Assembly (NCBI GenBank): GCA_964351625.1
Contig: CAYGOV010000011.1
Coordinates: forward strand, 93,882 to 157,881
Direction of reading: 5' to 3'
From: Marinoscillum sp964351625
Lineage (GTDB): Bacteria > Bacteroidota > Bacteroidia > Cytophagales > Cyclobacteriaceae
Length of the DNA stretch: 64,000 bases
The position numbers and the translations under genes are program-made. Position 1 is the first letter of the stretch, and every line of letters starts with the position of its first letter. The notes beneath the pieces are model-generated. The model saw only the letters and a program-made list of their open reading frames with translations, was not told where the DNA came from and did no database searches. Below are positions 8,173 through 16,683 of this stretch, piece by piece.

Positions 8173-9400
8173 TCCAGATTTCTGCTTCTTTACGGTCAAA
8201 CTTTGGTTTAGATATTTTATCCGTAACAGCGTCTGGCTGCTCTTTGTTCCCATTCATTCTCGTCCACATCAAATTCCATTTTCTGAGGCTCTTCCGCAGC
8301 ATTTCGCTATCTTGATGCGCATGACTATACTTAGAACTAGGGTGCATTTCATGGGTGTTGATCCATTTCAACTTGTAATTACCCATGTAATCCGATGAGG
8401 ATTTTTGTTGCTGTGGATCATAGCGAGGTATTTTAGCACTGGCTTCAAACGATTTGGTTTTGTTGGAGAGCACTATATTCTCTACAGAATATAGCCAGTT
8501 GAGTCGCTTTCGAGAAAACCCTTGATAATTAGCTTCTGTATCATCATAGACATATTCTTGTCTTTTTTTCTTATTCACATCAAATCGATGTTTATTAGTT
8601 GAATACGCAGGTTTGATCCAGTCCCAATTCATATCATTATAGGGTGAGCCTGCCGAATATCTTGGCGAGACACCTTGATCATTTTTGCCAAATGGAGATC
8701 CTGCTGAGTATCGCGGTGCAGCTTTTTGATCCTTTGGCCCGAATGGTGAACCACCAGAATAGCGAGGAGAAACAGCAACATCTTTTCTTGAAAAAGGCTT
8801 ACCAGCGGAATAACGAGATGAAGCACCTTGATCTTTCTTTGTAAATGGGGAACCAGCCGAATAACGAGGTGCAACCTGTCCACGTTCTTTTGGAGAAAAT
8901 GGCGATCCCATCGAATACCTAGTAGGTGATGGTTGATCCTTTCTGGAAAATTGTGAGCCTGAAGAATACCTTGGGCTTACAGCAATACGATTTTTACTGA
9001 AAGATGAACTTGAAGAAGAATATCTTGGTGATGATTGCTTGCTACGCAAAACGCCAGCCATACCTCCACTTGAGTATCTAGGACTCTTGTTTTGATAGCT
9101 TTTAAAAAGATTCTGCCTGTTCTGGCTTACTCGAGGACTCGCAGAGTTGCGTTTATTAAATGAGGCAAATGGTGAACCCGAAGAATATCTTGGGCTGGAG
9201 CTATTTGCTTTTGACGCGCTTGATGAAGAAGAACTTCCACCTTTTTTCTTATTGCCAAAAAGGGAACCTCCTCCCTTATTCTTCGACTTTTGTGTCTTGA
9301 GCTTATTTTCAGAATCGGTAATAAGCTGGGCGTTTGATTGGTGCTGACCAACCAAAACCAGAAACAGGGTAAAAGATAAGATTATGAGAATTCTCTTCAA
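8165..9400 (-). CDS. Exported low-complexity protein with PRYSxGSPF repeats
   Basis: The 411-residue product starts at a TTG (9400); a stop lies five codons upstream and no ATG gives the signal peptide that ends near NAQL (residues 22-26). After a Ser/Gly/Lys-rich linker (35-68) come about ten copies of a 17-18-residue unit with core PRYS-(S/A/G)-GSPF followed by a basic stretch such as KKDQ. The repeat arginines sit at 71, 90 (degenerate), 108, 126, 144, 161, 179, 196, 213, 230 and 247. Residues 255-411 form a non-repetitive Tyr/Lys/Trp-rich tail. I do not recognise a function. It overlaps the bacilliredoxin gene, which is translated next. Confidence 0.85.
   Translation of the reverse strand: MKRILIILSFTLFLVLVGQHQSNAQLITDSENKLKTQKSKNKGGGSLFGNKKKGGSSSSSSASKANSSSPRYSSGSPFASFNKRNSASPRVSQNRQNLFKSYQNKSPRYSSGGMAGVLRSKQSSPRYSSSSSSFSKNRIAVSPRYSSGSQFSRKDQPSPTRYSMGSPFSPKERGQVAPRYSAGSPFTKKDQGASSRYSAGKPFSRKDVAVSPRYSGGSPFGPKDQKAAPRYSAGSPFGKNDQGVSPRYSAGSPYNDMNWDWIKPAYSTNKHRFDVNKKKRQEYVYDDTEANYQGFSRKRLNWLYSVENIVLSNKTKSFEASAKIPRYDPQQQKSSSDYMGNYKLKWINTHEMHPSSKYSHAHQDSEMLRKSLRKWNLMWTRMNGNKEQPDAVTDKISKPKFDRKEAEIWND
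8639..9193 (-). repeat. Tandem 51-54-bp coding repeats (PRYSxGSPF units)
   Basis: About ten in-frame copies of a 17-18-codon unit lie here. The five copies nearest the 3' end are the most regular (spacing 17 codons), while those at the 5' end are degenerate (spacing 18-19). This suggests recent unequal exchange at the 3' side of the array. Confidence 0.8.
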
Positions 9401-9473
9401 AAGCTGATGTGACTAAGTATCAAAGATTCAGATTTTAAAAGCAAATCCCAATCAAATCGAGCGATATCGCTGA

Positions 9474-11447
9474 TTAATAACGGATTAAAGCCTCAATTTT
9501 GTCTTTTAATCTTGCTTTGGCTAGGAAATTTTCCTCCAAAGCTTTCGCAAATGGTACAGGCGTATCCAAACTTGCAACTCGACCGACCGGCGCATCGAGA
9601 TGTTCAAAGCAATGTTCGCCTATCCATGCAGCAATCTCACCACCAATACCCCCTGTCATGCAATCCTCATGAAGTAAAATGACTCTTCCTGTCTTTTGGA
9701 CTGTAGCTCGAACTGCTACTTCGTCCCAAGGTAAGAGCGTTCTCAAATCTAGAACATCAGCAGAAACCCCCAACTCCTGAGTGATTTCCATTGCCCAATG
9801 AACCCCCATTCCATAAGTAATGATCGAAAGTTGATCGCCAATACTCGTAAGTGCTGCTTTACCAACTTCTGTCGTGTAATAACCATCGGGCACATCACCC
9901 AGAAGTGAACGATATAGCATTTTGTGCTCAAAATATAAATATGGATTTGGGTCCGCTATAGCCGCATTGAGAAGACCTTTCGCATCTGCAGGATTTGAAG
10001 GATAAACCACTTTCAGACCCGGTGTATGGGTAAACCAAGCTTCATTTGACTGGGAATGAAATGGACCAGCACCTGATCCAGCGCCTGTAGGCATACGAAC
10101 TACTACATCTGCATTTTGAGCCCATCGGTAATGGGATTTTGCTAGATTGTTAATGATCTGATTGAATCCGCAAGTGACGAAATCTGCAAACTGCATCTCT
10201 ACTACACTTTTCATCTTAGCTATGGAAAGACCTAGACCTATCCCCACAATGGCAGACTCACAAAGTGGTGTATTGCGTACGCGCTCCTTACCAAACTGAG
10301 CAACAAACCCATCGGTAATTTTGAAAACACCACCATAGTCCGCCACATCCTGACCCATAATAACTAGCTCTGGATAGCGCTCCATGCTTTCCCTTAACCC
10401 ATCTGATATTGCATCAATAAAGCGTTTATTCGTGTGCTCCGAATTTGGTTCTGTTAATTCTGGCTCATGTGAAGCAAACAAATCAGCAACCTCTTGTGCA
10501 GGATCAACTACAATCTCTGGTTCTGCAAAAGCAAGCTGAACTGCAACGCTAATTTCCTTTCTTATTTCATCTTTCACCGTGTCTAAGCCACTTTTATCAA
10601 TGACCTTTTCGGCTACTAAATATTGCTCATAGTTGGTGATGGGGTCTTTTTTGCCCCAAAATTCCATCAGCTCATCAGGCACATATTTGGTACCTGAAGC
10701 CTCCTCATGTCCTCGCATCCTAAAAGTGCGCGCTTCAAATATTATAGGTCTTGGGTTTTCACGAATACTCTCCACGAGAGGCTCCAACTCATTCAATACT
10801 TCAAGAATATTATTCCCTTCTACACTGTAAGCTTCCATGCCATAGGCTGGACCTTTCACCACAAAAGATTCGAAGTTGAATTGTTCCGAACTTGGCGTAG
10901 AAAGGCCATATCCATTGTTTTCTATCACGAAAATCACAGGTAGATTCCAAACAGACGCCACATTGAGCGCTTCATGAAAATCGCCCTCACTTGCCCCTCC
11001 ATCTCCTGTGAAAACCAATGTCGCCTTTTGGTCTTTTCTTAACAAACTCGCCAATGCAATTCCATCTGCAACCCCCAGTTGTGGACCCAGATGTGAAATC
11101 ATACCAACAATATGATGCTCGTTGGTGCCAAAATGAAAAGAACGGTCCCTGCCTTTAGTGAACCCATTGGCTTTGCCTTGAAACTGCTCAAATAATCGCG
11201 TAAGAGGTACTTCTCGGCTAGTAAAGACACCAAGATTACGGTGCATTGGCAAGATGTATTCCTCAGGATTAAGGGCCATTGCAGCACCAACAGAAATAGC
11301 TTCCTGACCGATGCCCGAAAACCATTTACTTATTTTACCCTGACGTAGCAGGATAAGCATTTTCTCTTCTATAAGTCTAGGCTTAACGAGTTGGTGGTAA
11401 ATAGCTAAAAGTTGCTCGTCGCTACGGTTTTTTCGGTCAAAATTCAT
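9474..11447 (-). CDS. Fused E1 alpha/beta of a 2-oxoacid (branched-chain type) dehydrogenase
   Basis: The ATG at 11447 gives 657 residues; a TTG seven codons earlier overlaps the likely -7 promoter box and is rejected. The N-terminal half is an E1 alpha with the thiamine diphosphate motif GDGGASEGDFHEAL near 148 and ENNGYGLS near 176. The C-terminal half from about residue 336 is an E1 beta (RFIDAISDGLRESM, later GAGPFHSQSNEAWF). Such single-chain E1 proteins are common in Bacteroidota and are assigned to branched-chain or broad 2-oxoacid oxidation with separate E2 and E3. A second, stand-alone E1 alpha (pdhA) occurs at 28997, so at least two complexes exist. Confidence 0.92.
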   Translation of the reverse strand: MNFDRKNRSDEQLLAIYHQLVKPRLIEEKMLILLRQGKISKWFSGIGQEAISVGAAMALNPEEYILPMHRNLGVFTSREVPLTRLFEQFQGKANGFTKGRDRSFHFGTNEHHIVGMISHLGPQLGVADGIALASLLRKDQKATLVFTGDGGASEGDFHEALNVASVWNLPVIFVIENNGYGLSTPSSEQFNFESFVVKGPAYGMEAYSVEGNNILEVLNELEPLVESIRENPRPIIFEARTFRMRGHEEASGTKYVPDELMEFWGKKDPITNYEQYLVAEKVIDKSGLDTVKDEIRKEISVAVQLAFAEPEIVVDPAQEVADLFASHEPELTEPNSEHTNKRFIDAISDGLRESMERYPELVIMGQDVADYGGVFKITDGFVAQFGKERVRNTPLCESAIVGIGLGLSIAKMKSVVEMQFADFVTCGFNQIINNLAKSHYRWAQNADVVVRMPTGAGSGAGPFHSQSNEAWFTHTPGLKVVYPSNPADAKGLLNAAIADPNPYLYFEHKMLYRSLLGDVPDGYYTTEVGKAALTSIGDQLSIITYGMGVHWAMEITQELGVSADVLDLRTLLPWDEVAVRATVQKTGRVILLHEDCMTGGIGGEIAAWIGEHCFEHLDAPVGRVASLDTPVPFAKALEENFLAKARLKDKIEALIRY

Positions 11448-11465
11448 GGGGCTTTGAAATTTGCC

Positions 11466-11473
11466 CAAAGGTA
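11466..11473 (-). promoter_or_regulatory. -7 box for the E1 fusion gene
   Basis: TACCTTTG on the minus strand matches the Bacteroidota -7 consensus TAnnTTTG exactly and lies 18 nt before the ATG at 11447. No good -33 TTG is seen at the expected spacing. Confidence 0.5.
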
Positions 11474-11508
11474 ATTTTTATCCGATCAAGAAAACCACTT
11501 GGTTTGGT

Positions 11509-11516
11509 TAATTTTG
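11509..11516 (+). promoter_or_regulatory. -7 box for the M16 peptidase gene
   Basis: TAATTTTG matches TAnnTTTG exactly and ends 9 nt before the ATG at 11526, implying a 5' leader of only a few nucleotides. It is divergent from the E1 box at 11466-11473. Confidence 0.5.
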
Positions 11517-11525
11517 GCGGCTTAT

Positions 11526-12764
11526 ATGGTCAACTACAAAGAACACATTCTCCCAAATGGATTGCATCTCATTATCCACGAGGATCACAATACCCCACTT
11601 GTTTGCCTCAATATCCTATATAAAGTAGGGTCAAGAAATGAGCATGAAGACAAGACGGGTTTTGCCCATCTTTTCGAGCACTTGATGTTTGGAGGATCAA
11701 AAAATGTGGAAAGCTTTGATGAGCCACTACAAGCAGTAGGAGGTGAAAACAATGCTTTTACCAATACGGATATCACCAACTACTACATTACCATTCCATC
11801 AGCCAATGTAGAAACAGCATTTTGGCTAGAGTCTGACCGCATGCTCAGTCTGTCGTTTGATCCAGAGGTACTGGAAGTGCAGCGTAAAGTGGTAATCGAA
11901 GAGTTCAAGCAGCGCTATCTGAATCAGCCGTATGGTGATGTTTGGTTGAAACTGAGACCAGTCGCCTACCAAGCACACCCATACCAGTGGCCTACCATTG
12001 GCAAATCCATCAAGCACATCGAAGATGCGACTATGGACGATGTGCGCTCATTTTTTCAAAAGCATTATCACCCAGGAAACGCTGTATTGGTGGTAGCTGG
12101 TGATATTACAGAAGATGCTGCGCTAGCTTTGACGGAAAAATGGTTTGGCCCGATTCCACAGCAGAAGATGCCGGAAGAAGGTATTACGCCAGAACCAAAG
12201 CAAACTGCTCCTCGCCACTTGGATATAAAAGCTAAAGTGCCTTCAAATACGATTTACAAAACCTATCATATGCCTGGCCGATTGGAGCGCGATTATCATG
12301 CGGTTGATTTGCTTAGCGATATTCTTGGGAGAGGAAAGTCTTCCATTCTATACAATGAACTGGTGAAAAAACGCCCGATGTTTACGAGTCTTTCCGCAAG
12401 TGTCTCGGGTAGTTATGATCCGGGGTTATTGGTGATTAGTGGTAAATTGCTCCCTGAGGTAACACTCGAAGAAGCGGACAGGGCCATTCAGGAGTTACTT
12501 GCGCCAATGAAGCTGTCTGTAGACGAAGACTTATTGCAAAAGGTGAAAAACCAGGCCGAGACCACTACCATATTTGGTGAAGTAGATTTACTCAATAGAG
12601 CAATGGGATTGGCTTACGCTGCCTTTTTGGGCAATCCTGAGTTGATCAACGAAGAATTGGAAATCGTAAAATCCATTACTTCGGAGGATATCACAGCTGC
12701 AGCTCAGTCCGTTTTGAGAGAGGAAAACTGCACCACTCTTTACTACCAAAAAGAAGAAGTATGA
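11526..12764 (+). CDS. M16 family zinc peptidase (pitrilysin/processing peptidase-like)
   Basis: The ATG at 11526 gives 412 residues; the upstream TTG at 11499 would precede the promoter box. The inverted zinc motif HLFEH is at 48-52 with the distal glutamates in VVIEEF (125-126), so the active site is complete. This is one M16 unit of about 45 kDa without a signal peptide, suggesting a cytoplasmic enzyme like the bacterial processing-peptidase relatives that degrade or mature peptides. An inactive partner subunit, common in this family, is not encoded beside it. ATGA overlap couples it to ispF. Confidence 0.9.
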   Translation: MVNYKEHILPNGLHLIIHEDHNTPLVCLNILYKVGSRNEHEDKTGFAHLFEHLMFGGSKNVESFDEPLQAVGGENNAFTNTDITNYYITIPSANVETAFWLESDRMLSLSFDPEVLEVQRKVVIEEFKQRYLNQPYGDVWLKLRPVAYQAHPYQWPTIGKSIKHIEDATMDDVRSFFQKHYHPGNAVLVVAGDITEDAALALTEKWFGPIPQQKMPEEGITPEPKQTAPRHLDIKAKVPSNTIYKTYHMPGRLERDYHAVDLLSDILGRGKSSILYNELVKKRPMFTSLSASVSGSYDPGLLVISGKLLPEVTLEEADRAIQELLAPMKLSVDEDLLQKVKNQAETTTIFGEVDLLNRAMGLAYAAFLGNPELINEELEIVKSITSEDITAAAQSVLREENCTTLYYQKEEV

Positions 12765-13246
12765 AGCCAAATATCAGAATAGGTTACGGATATGATGTAC
12801 ATGCAATGGCCGAGGGTGTGGACTTTTGGATTGGTGGCATCAAAGTGCCACACACACATGGCGCCTTTGGTCATTCAGATGCGGACGTACTGATACATGT
12901 CATCTGCGATGCACTATTGGGAGCTGCGGATATGAGAGATATTGGGTTTCATTTTTCAGATAAGGATGCCCAGTATAAGGGTATCGATAGTAAAATATTA
13001 TTGAAAAAAGTGGTTGATCTGCTCACAGAGGCAGGTTGGGGTATTGTCAACATTGACAGTACCGTTTGCCTTCAGGAGCCCAAGATTGGTCCTTATATAG
13101 AGGAGATGAAAGCCTCTCTCGCCAAGGTCATGAATCTACTACTTTCCGATGTATCGGTAAAAGCGACGACTACTGAGAAATTAGGTTTTGTAGGTAAAAA
13201 AGAGGGCGTTTCTGCTCACGCAGTGGCGTTGATTTATAAGCTGTAG
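12761..13246 (+). CDS. ispF: 2-C-methyl-D-erythritol 2,4-cyclodiphosphate synthase
   Basis: This 161-residue protein matches IspF throughout: the metal ligands D12 and H14 (YGYDVHA), the GHSDADVLIHVICDALLGA segment with H46, and the ATTTEKLGF loop near the end. IspF catalyses the cyclisation step of the non-mevalonate isoprenoid pathway and acts as a cytoplasmic trimer. It starts within the stop codon of the M16 gene. Its end lies 7 nt from the stop of the convergent lipoprotein gene, leaving no room for a separate terminator. Confidence 0.96.
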   Translation: MKPNIRIGYGYDVHAMAEGVDFWIGGIKVPHTHGAFGHSDADVLIHVICDALLGAADMRDIGFHFSDKDAQYKGIDSKILLKKVVDLLTEAGWGIVNIDSTVCLQEPKIGPYIEEMKASLAKVMNLLLSDVSVKATTTEKLGFVGKKEGVSAHAVALIYKL

Positions 13247-13253
13247 AAACCTG

Positions 13254-13769
13254 CTACTTACTAAACAAATGCTTGGTATTCACGGCGATTTCTGTACCGT
13301 AGTTTTCAAACAGCGCCTCCAAATCTGCTTCACTTTCTAATACGGCTGTATCAGCTATGGCATCAGACAAAAGTGTGAAAGTGACTTGAGCGCTCAGTTT
13401 TAGACTATCACTAGTGCTGGATTGCTCAAGCGTGAAAATAGAAGGAATGCCTACCGGCTGCTCTGGCGATAAGATCAACTTGGTGGCAGTCTCTTCCCAA
13501 GTACCACTTTCCTGTATTTTTTCATCCTGAATCAAAAGGGTTCGCTCGAAGGTCTGATCTGCTTTGATATTGAGCAAATAGGAAGATTCTCCATAAAGTG
13601 ATTCGTCTGTATAGCCTTCATACCTAGCATATGCATTTGGCAGATTGAAAAACTCTATGCCTCCAAGTGTCCATTCGCCTACCAGCGGATTTACTTTCGG
13701 TTCATCGTCTTTACAAGACATCAATGTGACAATTAACAATAGAGTAAGTAAGAGGCCAAATTTTTTCAT
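13254..13769 (-). CDS. Small lipoprotein, function unknown
   Basis: The 171-residue product has a lipoprotein signal peptide with the lipobox cysteine at C19 (LMSCKDD). The acidic residues directly after the cysteine resemble the export signal that sends some Bacteroidota lipoproteins to the outer face of the outer membrane, though this is only suggestive. The mature protein begins with a segment like lipocalin-type lipoproteins (NPLVGEWTLGGIEF) and contains strands such as GTWEETATKLILS. I would expect a small beta-barrel or lipocalin-like fold. It is a single gene between two convergent or divergent neighbours. Confidence 0.75.
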   Translation of the reverse strand: MKKFGLLLTLLLIVTLMSCKDDEPKVNPLVGEWTLGGIEFFNLPNAYARYEGYTDESLYGESSYLLNIKADQTFERTLLIQDEKIQESGTWEETATKLILSPEQPVGIPSIFTLEQSSTSDSLKLSAQVTFTLLSDAIADTAVLESEADLEALFENYGTEIAVNTKHLFSK

Positions 13770-13864
13770 GCTGAGATTAGGTCTGGTAGACTTTTAGAAT
13801 AGTACTTTAGAGAAGCAATTGAAAATTGCAATTCCCTTATCCAAGATAGAAACATTTCACTTTA

Positions 13865-14542
13865 ATGTCCACTCCCGAAATCAAACTCATAACTACCCAA
13901 GATGGTTCGCACAGTCTGCTTCGATCTGATATCAACGAGACCTATCATTCTTTCCATGGCGCACGCACGGAATCGCTTTATGTGTTTATTGAACAGTGTT
14001 TGAATTATTATTTTGAGAAGAATCACGACTCCTCTATTTCCATTTTCGAAGTTGGTTTTGGTACTGGGCTAAATGCCCTGCTAGCTGCTTCATTTGCCAG
14101 AGACAAAGGAATAAGCATCAATTTCACTACGCTTGAGCCAATTCCTGTTCCTGAGGAGATTTATCAAAAACTGGATTTCGGTTTTGAAGCACGGGAACAT
14201 GAGATGATTTTAAAATTGCATGATTGTGGCTGGGAGATGCGACAAGAACTTGACGAAAAATTTGGACTTACGAAGCATAAAACCACTTTGGAAAGCTTTG
14301 AGACTTCAGAGCAATATGACTTGATCTTCTTTGATGCTTTTGCGCCAAGCAAACAAGCCGAAGTATGGGAGCTGAGCAATATCAAAAAATGCTTTAGCCT
14401 ACTTAAACCCGGTGGCGTACTCACCACTTATTGCGCCCAAGGCCAGTTCAAAAGAAACCTAGCTGCGGCGGGTTTTGCGGTAGAAACACTCAAAGGTGCC
14501 ATGGGCAAAAAGGAAATGGTGAGGGCTCACAAACTCAATTAA
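13865..14542 (+). CDS. mnmD: tRNA 5-methylaminomethyl-2-thiouridine methyltransferase (MnmD)
   Basis: The 225-residue protein carries HSFHGARTES near 28-37, the S-adenosylmethionine loop FEVGFGTGLN at 61-70, the motif FFDAFAPSKQAEVW at 155-168 and a GKKEM signature near the C-terminus. These match the stand-alone MnmD family, which carries out the final methylation of the wobble uridine in some tRNAs. In enterobacteria this domain is fused to the oxidase MnmC1; here it is separate, as usual in Bacteroidota. Its stop region overlaps the convergent transporter gene by 8 bp. Confidence 0.88.
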   Translation: MSTPEIKLITTQDGSHSLLRSDINETYHSFHGARTESLYVFIEQCLNYYFEKNHDSSISIFEVGFGTGLNALLAASFARDKGISINFTTLEPIPVPEEIYQKLDFGFEAREHEMILKLHDCGWEMRQELDEKFGLTKHKTTLESFETSEQYDLIFFDAFAPSKQAEVWELSNIKKCFSLLKPGGVLTTYCAQGQFKRNLAAAGFAVETLKGAMGKKEMVRAHKLN

Positions 14543-15743
14543 CGACTTTAGGCTCCGTCTTTAGCAGAACATAAAAAGCAACTGCAACTAAAATAGCGGC
14601 AATCCCTGCGGTTAACCACCAGAGTTCAAAACCTAATTTGTCGATGATATTAGTCCCGATCAAAGGGGCTAAAGCAAACGCACTGGCAAAACCCATGGAA
14701 TAAAGACCCATATAGGCGCCCTTGTTGGAAATCCCACTTTTCTTGACCGTATGGGTAACCATGTATGGCATGGCGAAGATCTCCCCGAAGCTGATAAATA
14801 CACACGCCAGATAAAGGGCCCAAACCGCATCAAAAGAGAAAAGCGTGAGCATGGCAAAACTCACCAGCAAACATCCGATGGCTATAAGCCTGCGTGGTGC
14901 CAGTCGGTCGCCAATCTGATAGACGATGATCATTTCAAATAGAAAAACAATGAGCCCATTGAGGCCGAGTAAAAGACCAATTTCCTCCTCGGGTAAATTG
15001 TAAGCTTGCCGCTGATAGATAGGCCAAGTAGTGAAAAGCTGGAAGAAAAGCATGGCGAAAACCATCACCAAACCTATAAATCCTAAGAATCGATAATCCT
15101 TCCAAACTGATTTTTCCTTTGGGAGGGAAGTCGCTACTTTTTCTTTTGGCTTGTTTTCCTCTTTGTTTCGGAAATAAAAGAAAAACACCAACCCAGCTGA
15201 AATACAAGTGACAGCATCTGCAATAAAAAGCAATTCATATGAGGCAGCTGCCAAAAGACCCCCAATTGCCGGACCTAAAGAAAACCCCAGATTGATCGCC
15301 ATCCTGTTGAGGCTGAATGCACGAGTCACATTCTCTGGACGCGCATAAGAAGCTACAGCCAGTTGATTGGCAGGGCGAAGCATTTCGGAAACTAAGCTGA
15401 CGAAAAAAATAAATGTAGCCAGTGGATAGAATTCTGTGATTTGCGAAAGCGCCAAAAACATAACACCTCCGCCAAAAAGACTGATTAGCTGCACTCGAAA
15501 CGGTCCAATTTTATCGGTAAGCCATCCCCCAAGAAAAGATCCACCGATAGCACCCACACCAAATGCAGTCATGATCCATCCTGCCTGAATTAATGTGAAA
15601 TCCAATGCGCTGATCAAATACACGCTGAGAAATGGAATCACCATTGTCCCACTACGATTGATTAAAATGACCACAGCGAGCATCCAAGCAGATGGAGATA
15701 ATCCGCCAAATGCGTTGGTATAAAGGCGGATTACGGACCGCAT
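14535..15743 (-). CDS. MFS transporter
   Basis: The 402-residue protein has about 12 hydrophobic segments, with the conserved loop GGWLTDKIGPFRVQ after helix 2 (about residues 76-89) and a cytoplasmic central loop rich in Lys/Glu near 195-215. The family spans drug, sugar and metabolite transporters, and the sequence does not decide which. The start ATG overlaps the stop of the DUF4249 gene by one base (TGATG), so it is probably translated from the same mRNA as the TonB receptor and DUF4249 lipoprotein. This suggests a role in moving the same compound across the inner membrane. Confidence 0.88.
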   Translation of the reverse strand: MRSVIRLYTNAFGGLSPSAWMLAVVILINRSGTMVIPFLSVYLISALDFTLIQAGWIMTAFGVGAIGGSFLGGWLTDKIGPFRVQLISLFGGGVMFLALSQITEFYPLATFIFFVSLVSEMLRPANQLAVASYARPENVTRAFSLNRMAINLGFSLGPAIGGLLAAASYELLFIADAVTCISAGLVFFFYFRNKEENKPKEKVATSLPKEKSVWKDYRFLGFIGLVMVFAMLFFQLFTTWPIYQRQAYNLPEEEIGLLLGLNGLIVFLFEMIIVYQIGDRLAPRRLIAIGCLLVSFAMLTLFSFDAVWALYLACVFISFGEIFAMPYMVTHTVKKSGISNKGAYMGLYSMGFASAFALAPLIGTNIIDKLGFELWWLTAGIAAILVAVAFYVLLKTEPKVVN

Positions 15744-16678
15744 CAGTCAGGAACTAAATCAACGATAGTACTATCAGACATAACTACCTCCAAAGAAGAA
15801 ACAGACGCCACGCTGAAAAAACCAACCACAGGTACCGTCTCATCAGTAGGATAAATGTTGGTCGGGGAATTAGACAATGGGTTGGCAAAAAGCTGAGCAA
15901 ATCCTGGATTACGAACTGTTTCATCTGCTACTCTGAGGAGGAAAAACCATGCTTCATTCGAAATCGCGTAAAGTTCTACGCGACATGTATCACCAAAAGT
16001 GTAAGGCGACACGAATTCCCCATCATTTTCAAATGGATTGATAGAGGTACGAATAGGTTGAATAAAAATCAAACTGTCAACCTCTCCACCAGCAGAGAAA
16101 CCGGCATCATAGGCGATACTTATGTCTTCTGGAGTCCCCAAAAAATCACCGTTTTTAAATGCCTTTATCCAATAGGTATTTCCTGGTCCACCTAGATCGC
16201 GCGACCAAAATTCACCGTAATACCAGTCATCCTTAATGAACGCATCTTTCTTGTTGTATTCGAAAGTAATGCTATCGATAACTGGTACATCTGGCATGGT
16301 AGAAAACGAAGTATAAGTATTGCCAAGTACTTCAATAGCCAATACATACGTGCTACCAATTGCTCCAAAGGATGTTCCAACTGGCGGCACCCATTCATAG
16401 ACACCATTCGCATCGACATCAGTAAATACCATTGGATTGAGTACAATATCGTCTTGCAATTCACTCACTACAACGGTAGCATTGAGTACAGGAGTTGGCT
16501 TCTGGTTATTGAAATATGGTCTTGTATAATTCAAGACTATGCGCTGTGTATCTTGCGTATGGGTAAGCCATGCATCAACATTGAGGTATGGATCTGAATC
16601 TGCCAAAGGTATATCCACAGCATCATCACAAGCATTGAAAATCAAAACTGCGATCAGTAAATAAAGTATCTTCTTCAT
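15743..16678 (-). CDS. DUF4249 lipoprotein, partner of TonB receptor
   Basis: The 311-residue protein has a lipoprotein signal with the acylated cysteine at C17 (IFNACDD) followed by two aspartates. The order of strands (NATVVVSELQDD, then a cyclic YEWVPP segment, later GNTYWIKAF and SNEAWFFLLRVAD) is that of DUF4249, a Bacteroidota family found next to TonB-dependent receptors. By analogy it may cap or assist the receptor, but this has not been established for the family as far as I know. It starts 5 nt after the receptor stop codon. Confidence 0.85.
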   Translation of the reverse strand: MKKILYLLIAVLIFNACDDAVDIPLADSDPYLNVDAWLTHTQDTQRIVLNYTRPYFNNQKPTPVLNATVVVSELQDDIVLNPMVFTDVDANGVYEWVPPVGTSFGAIGSTYVLAIEVLGNTYTSFSTMPDVPVIDSITFEYNKKDAFIKDDWYYGEFWSRDLGGPGNTYWIKAFKNGDFLGTPEDISIAYDAGFSAGGEVDSLIFIQPIRTSINPFENDGEFVSPYTFGDTCRVELYAISNEAWFFLLRVADETVRNPGFAQLFANPLSNSPTNIYPTDETVPVVGFFSVASVSSLEVVMSDSTIVDLVPD

Positions 16679-16683
16679 CTCGC

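Noticed and set aside
9460..9471. Perfect 12-bp palindrome AGCGATATCGCT just after the E1 stop
   Set aside because: No loop and no T-tract, so not a terminator; single copy, so no evidence of a binding site.
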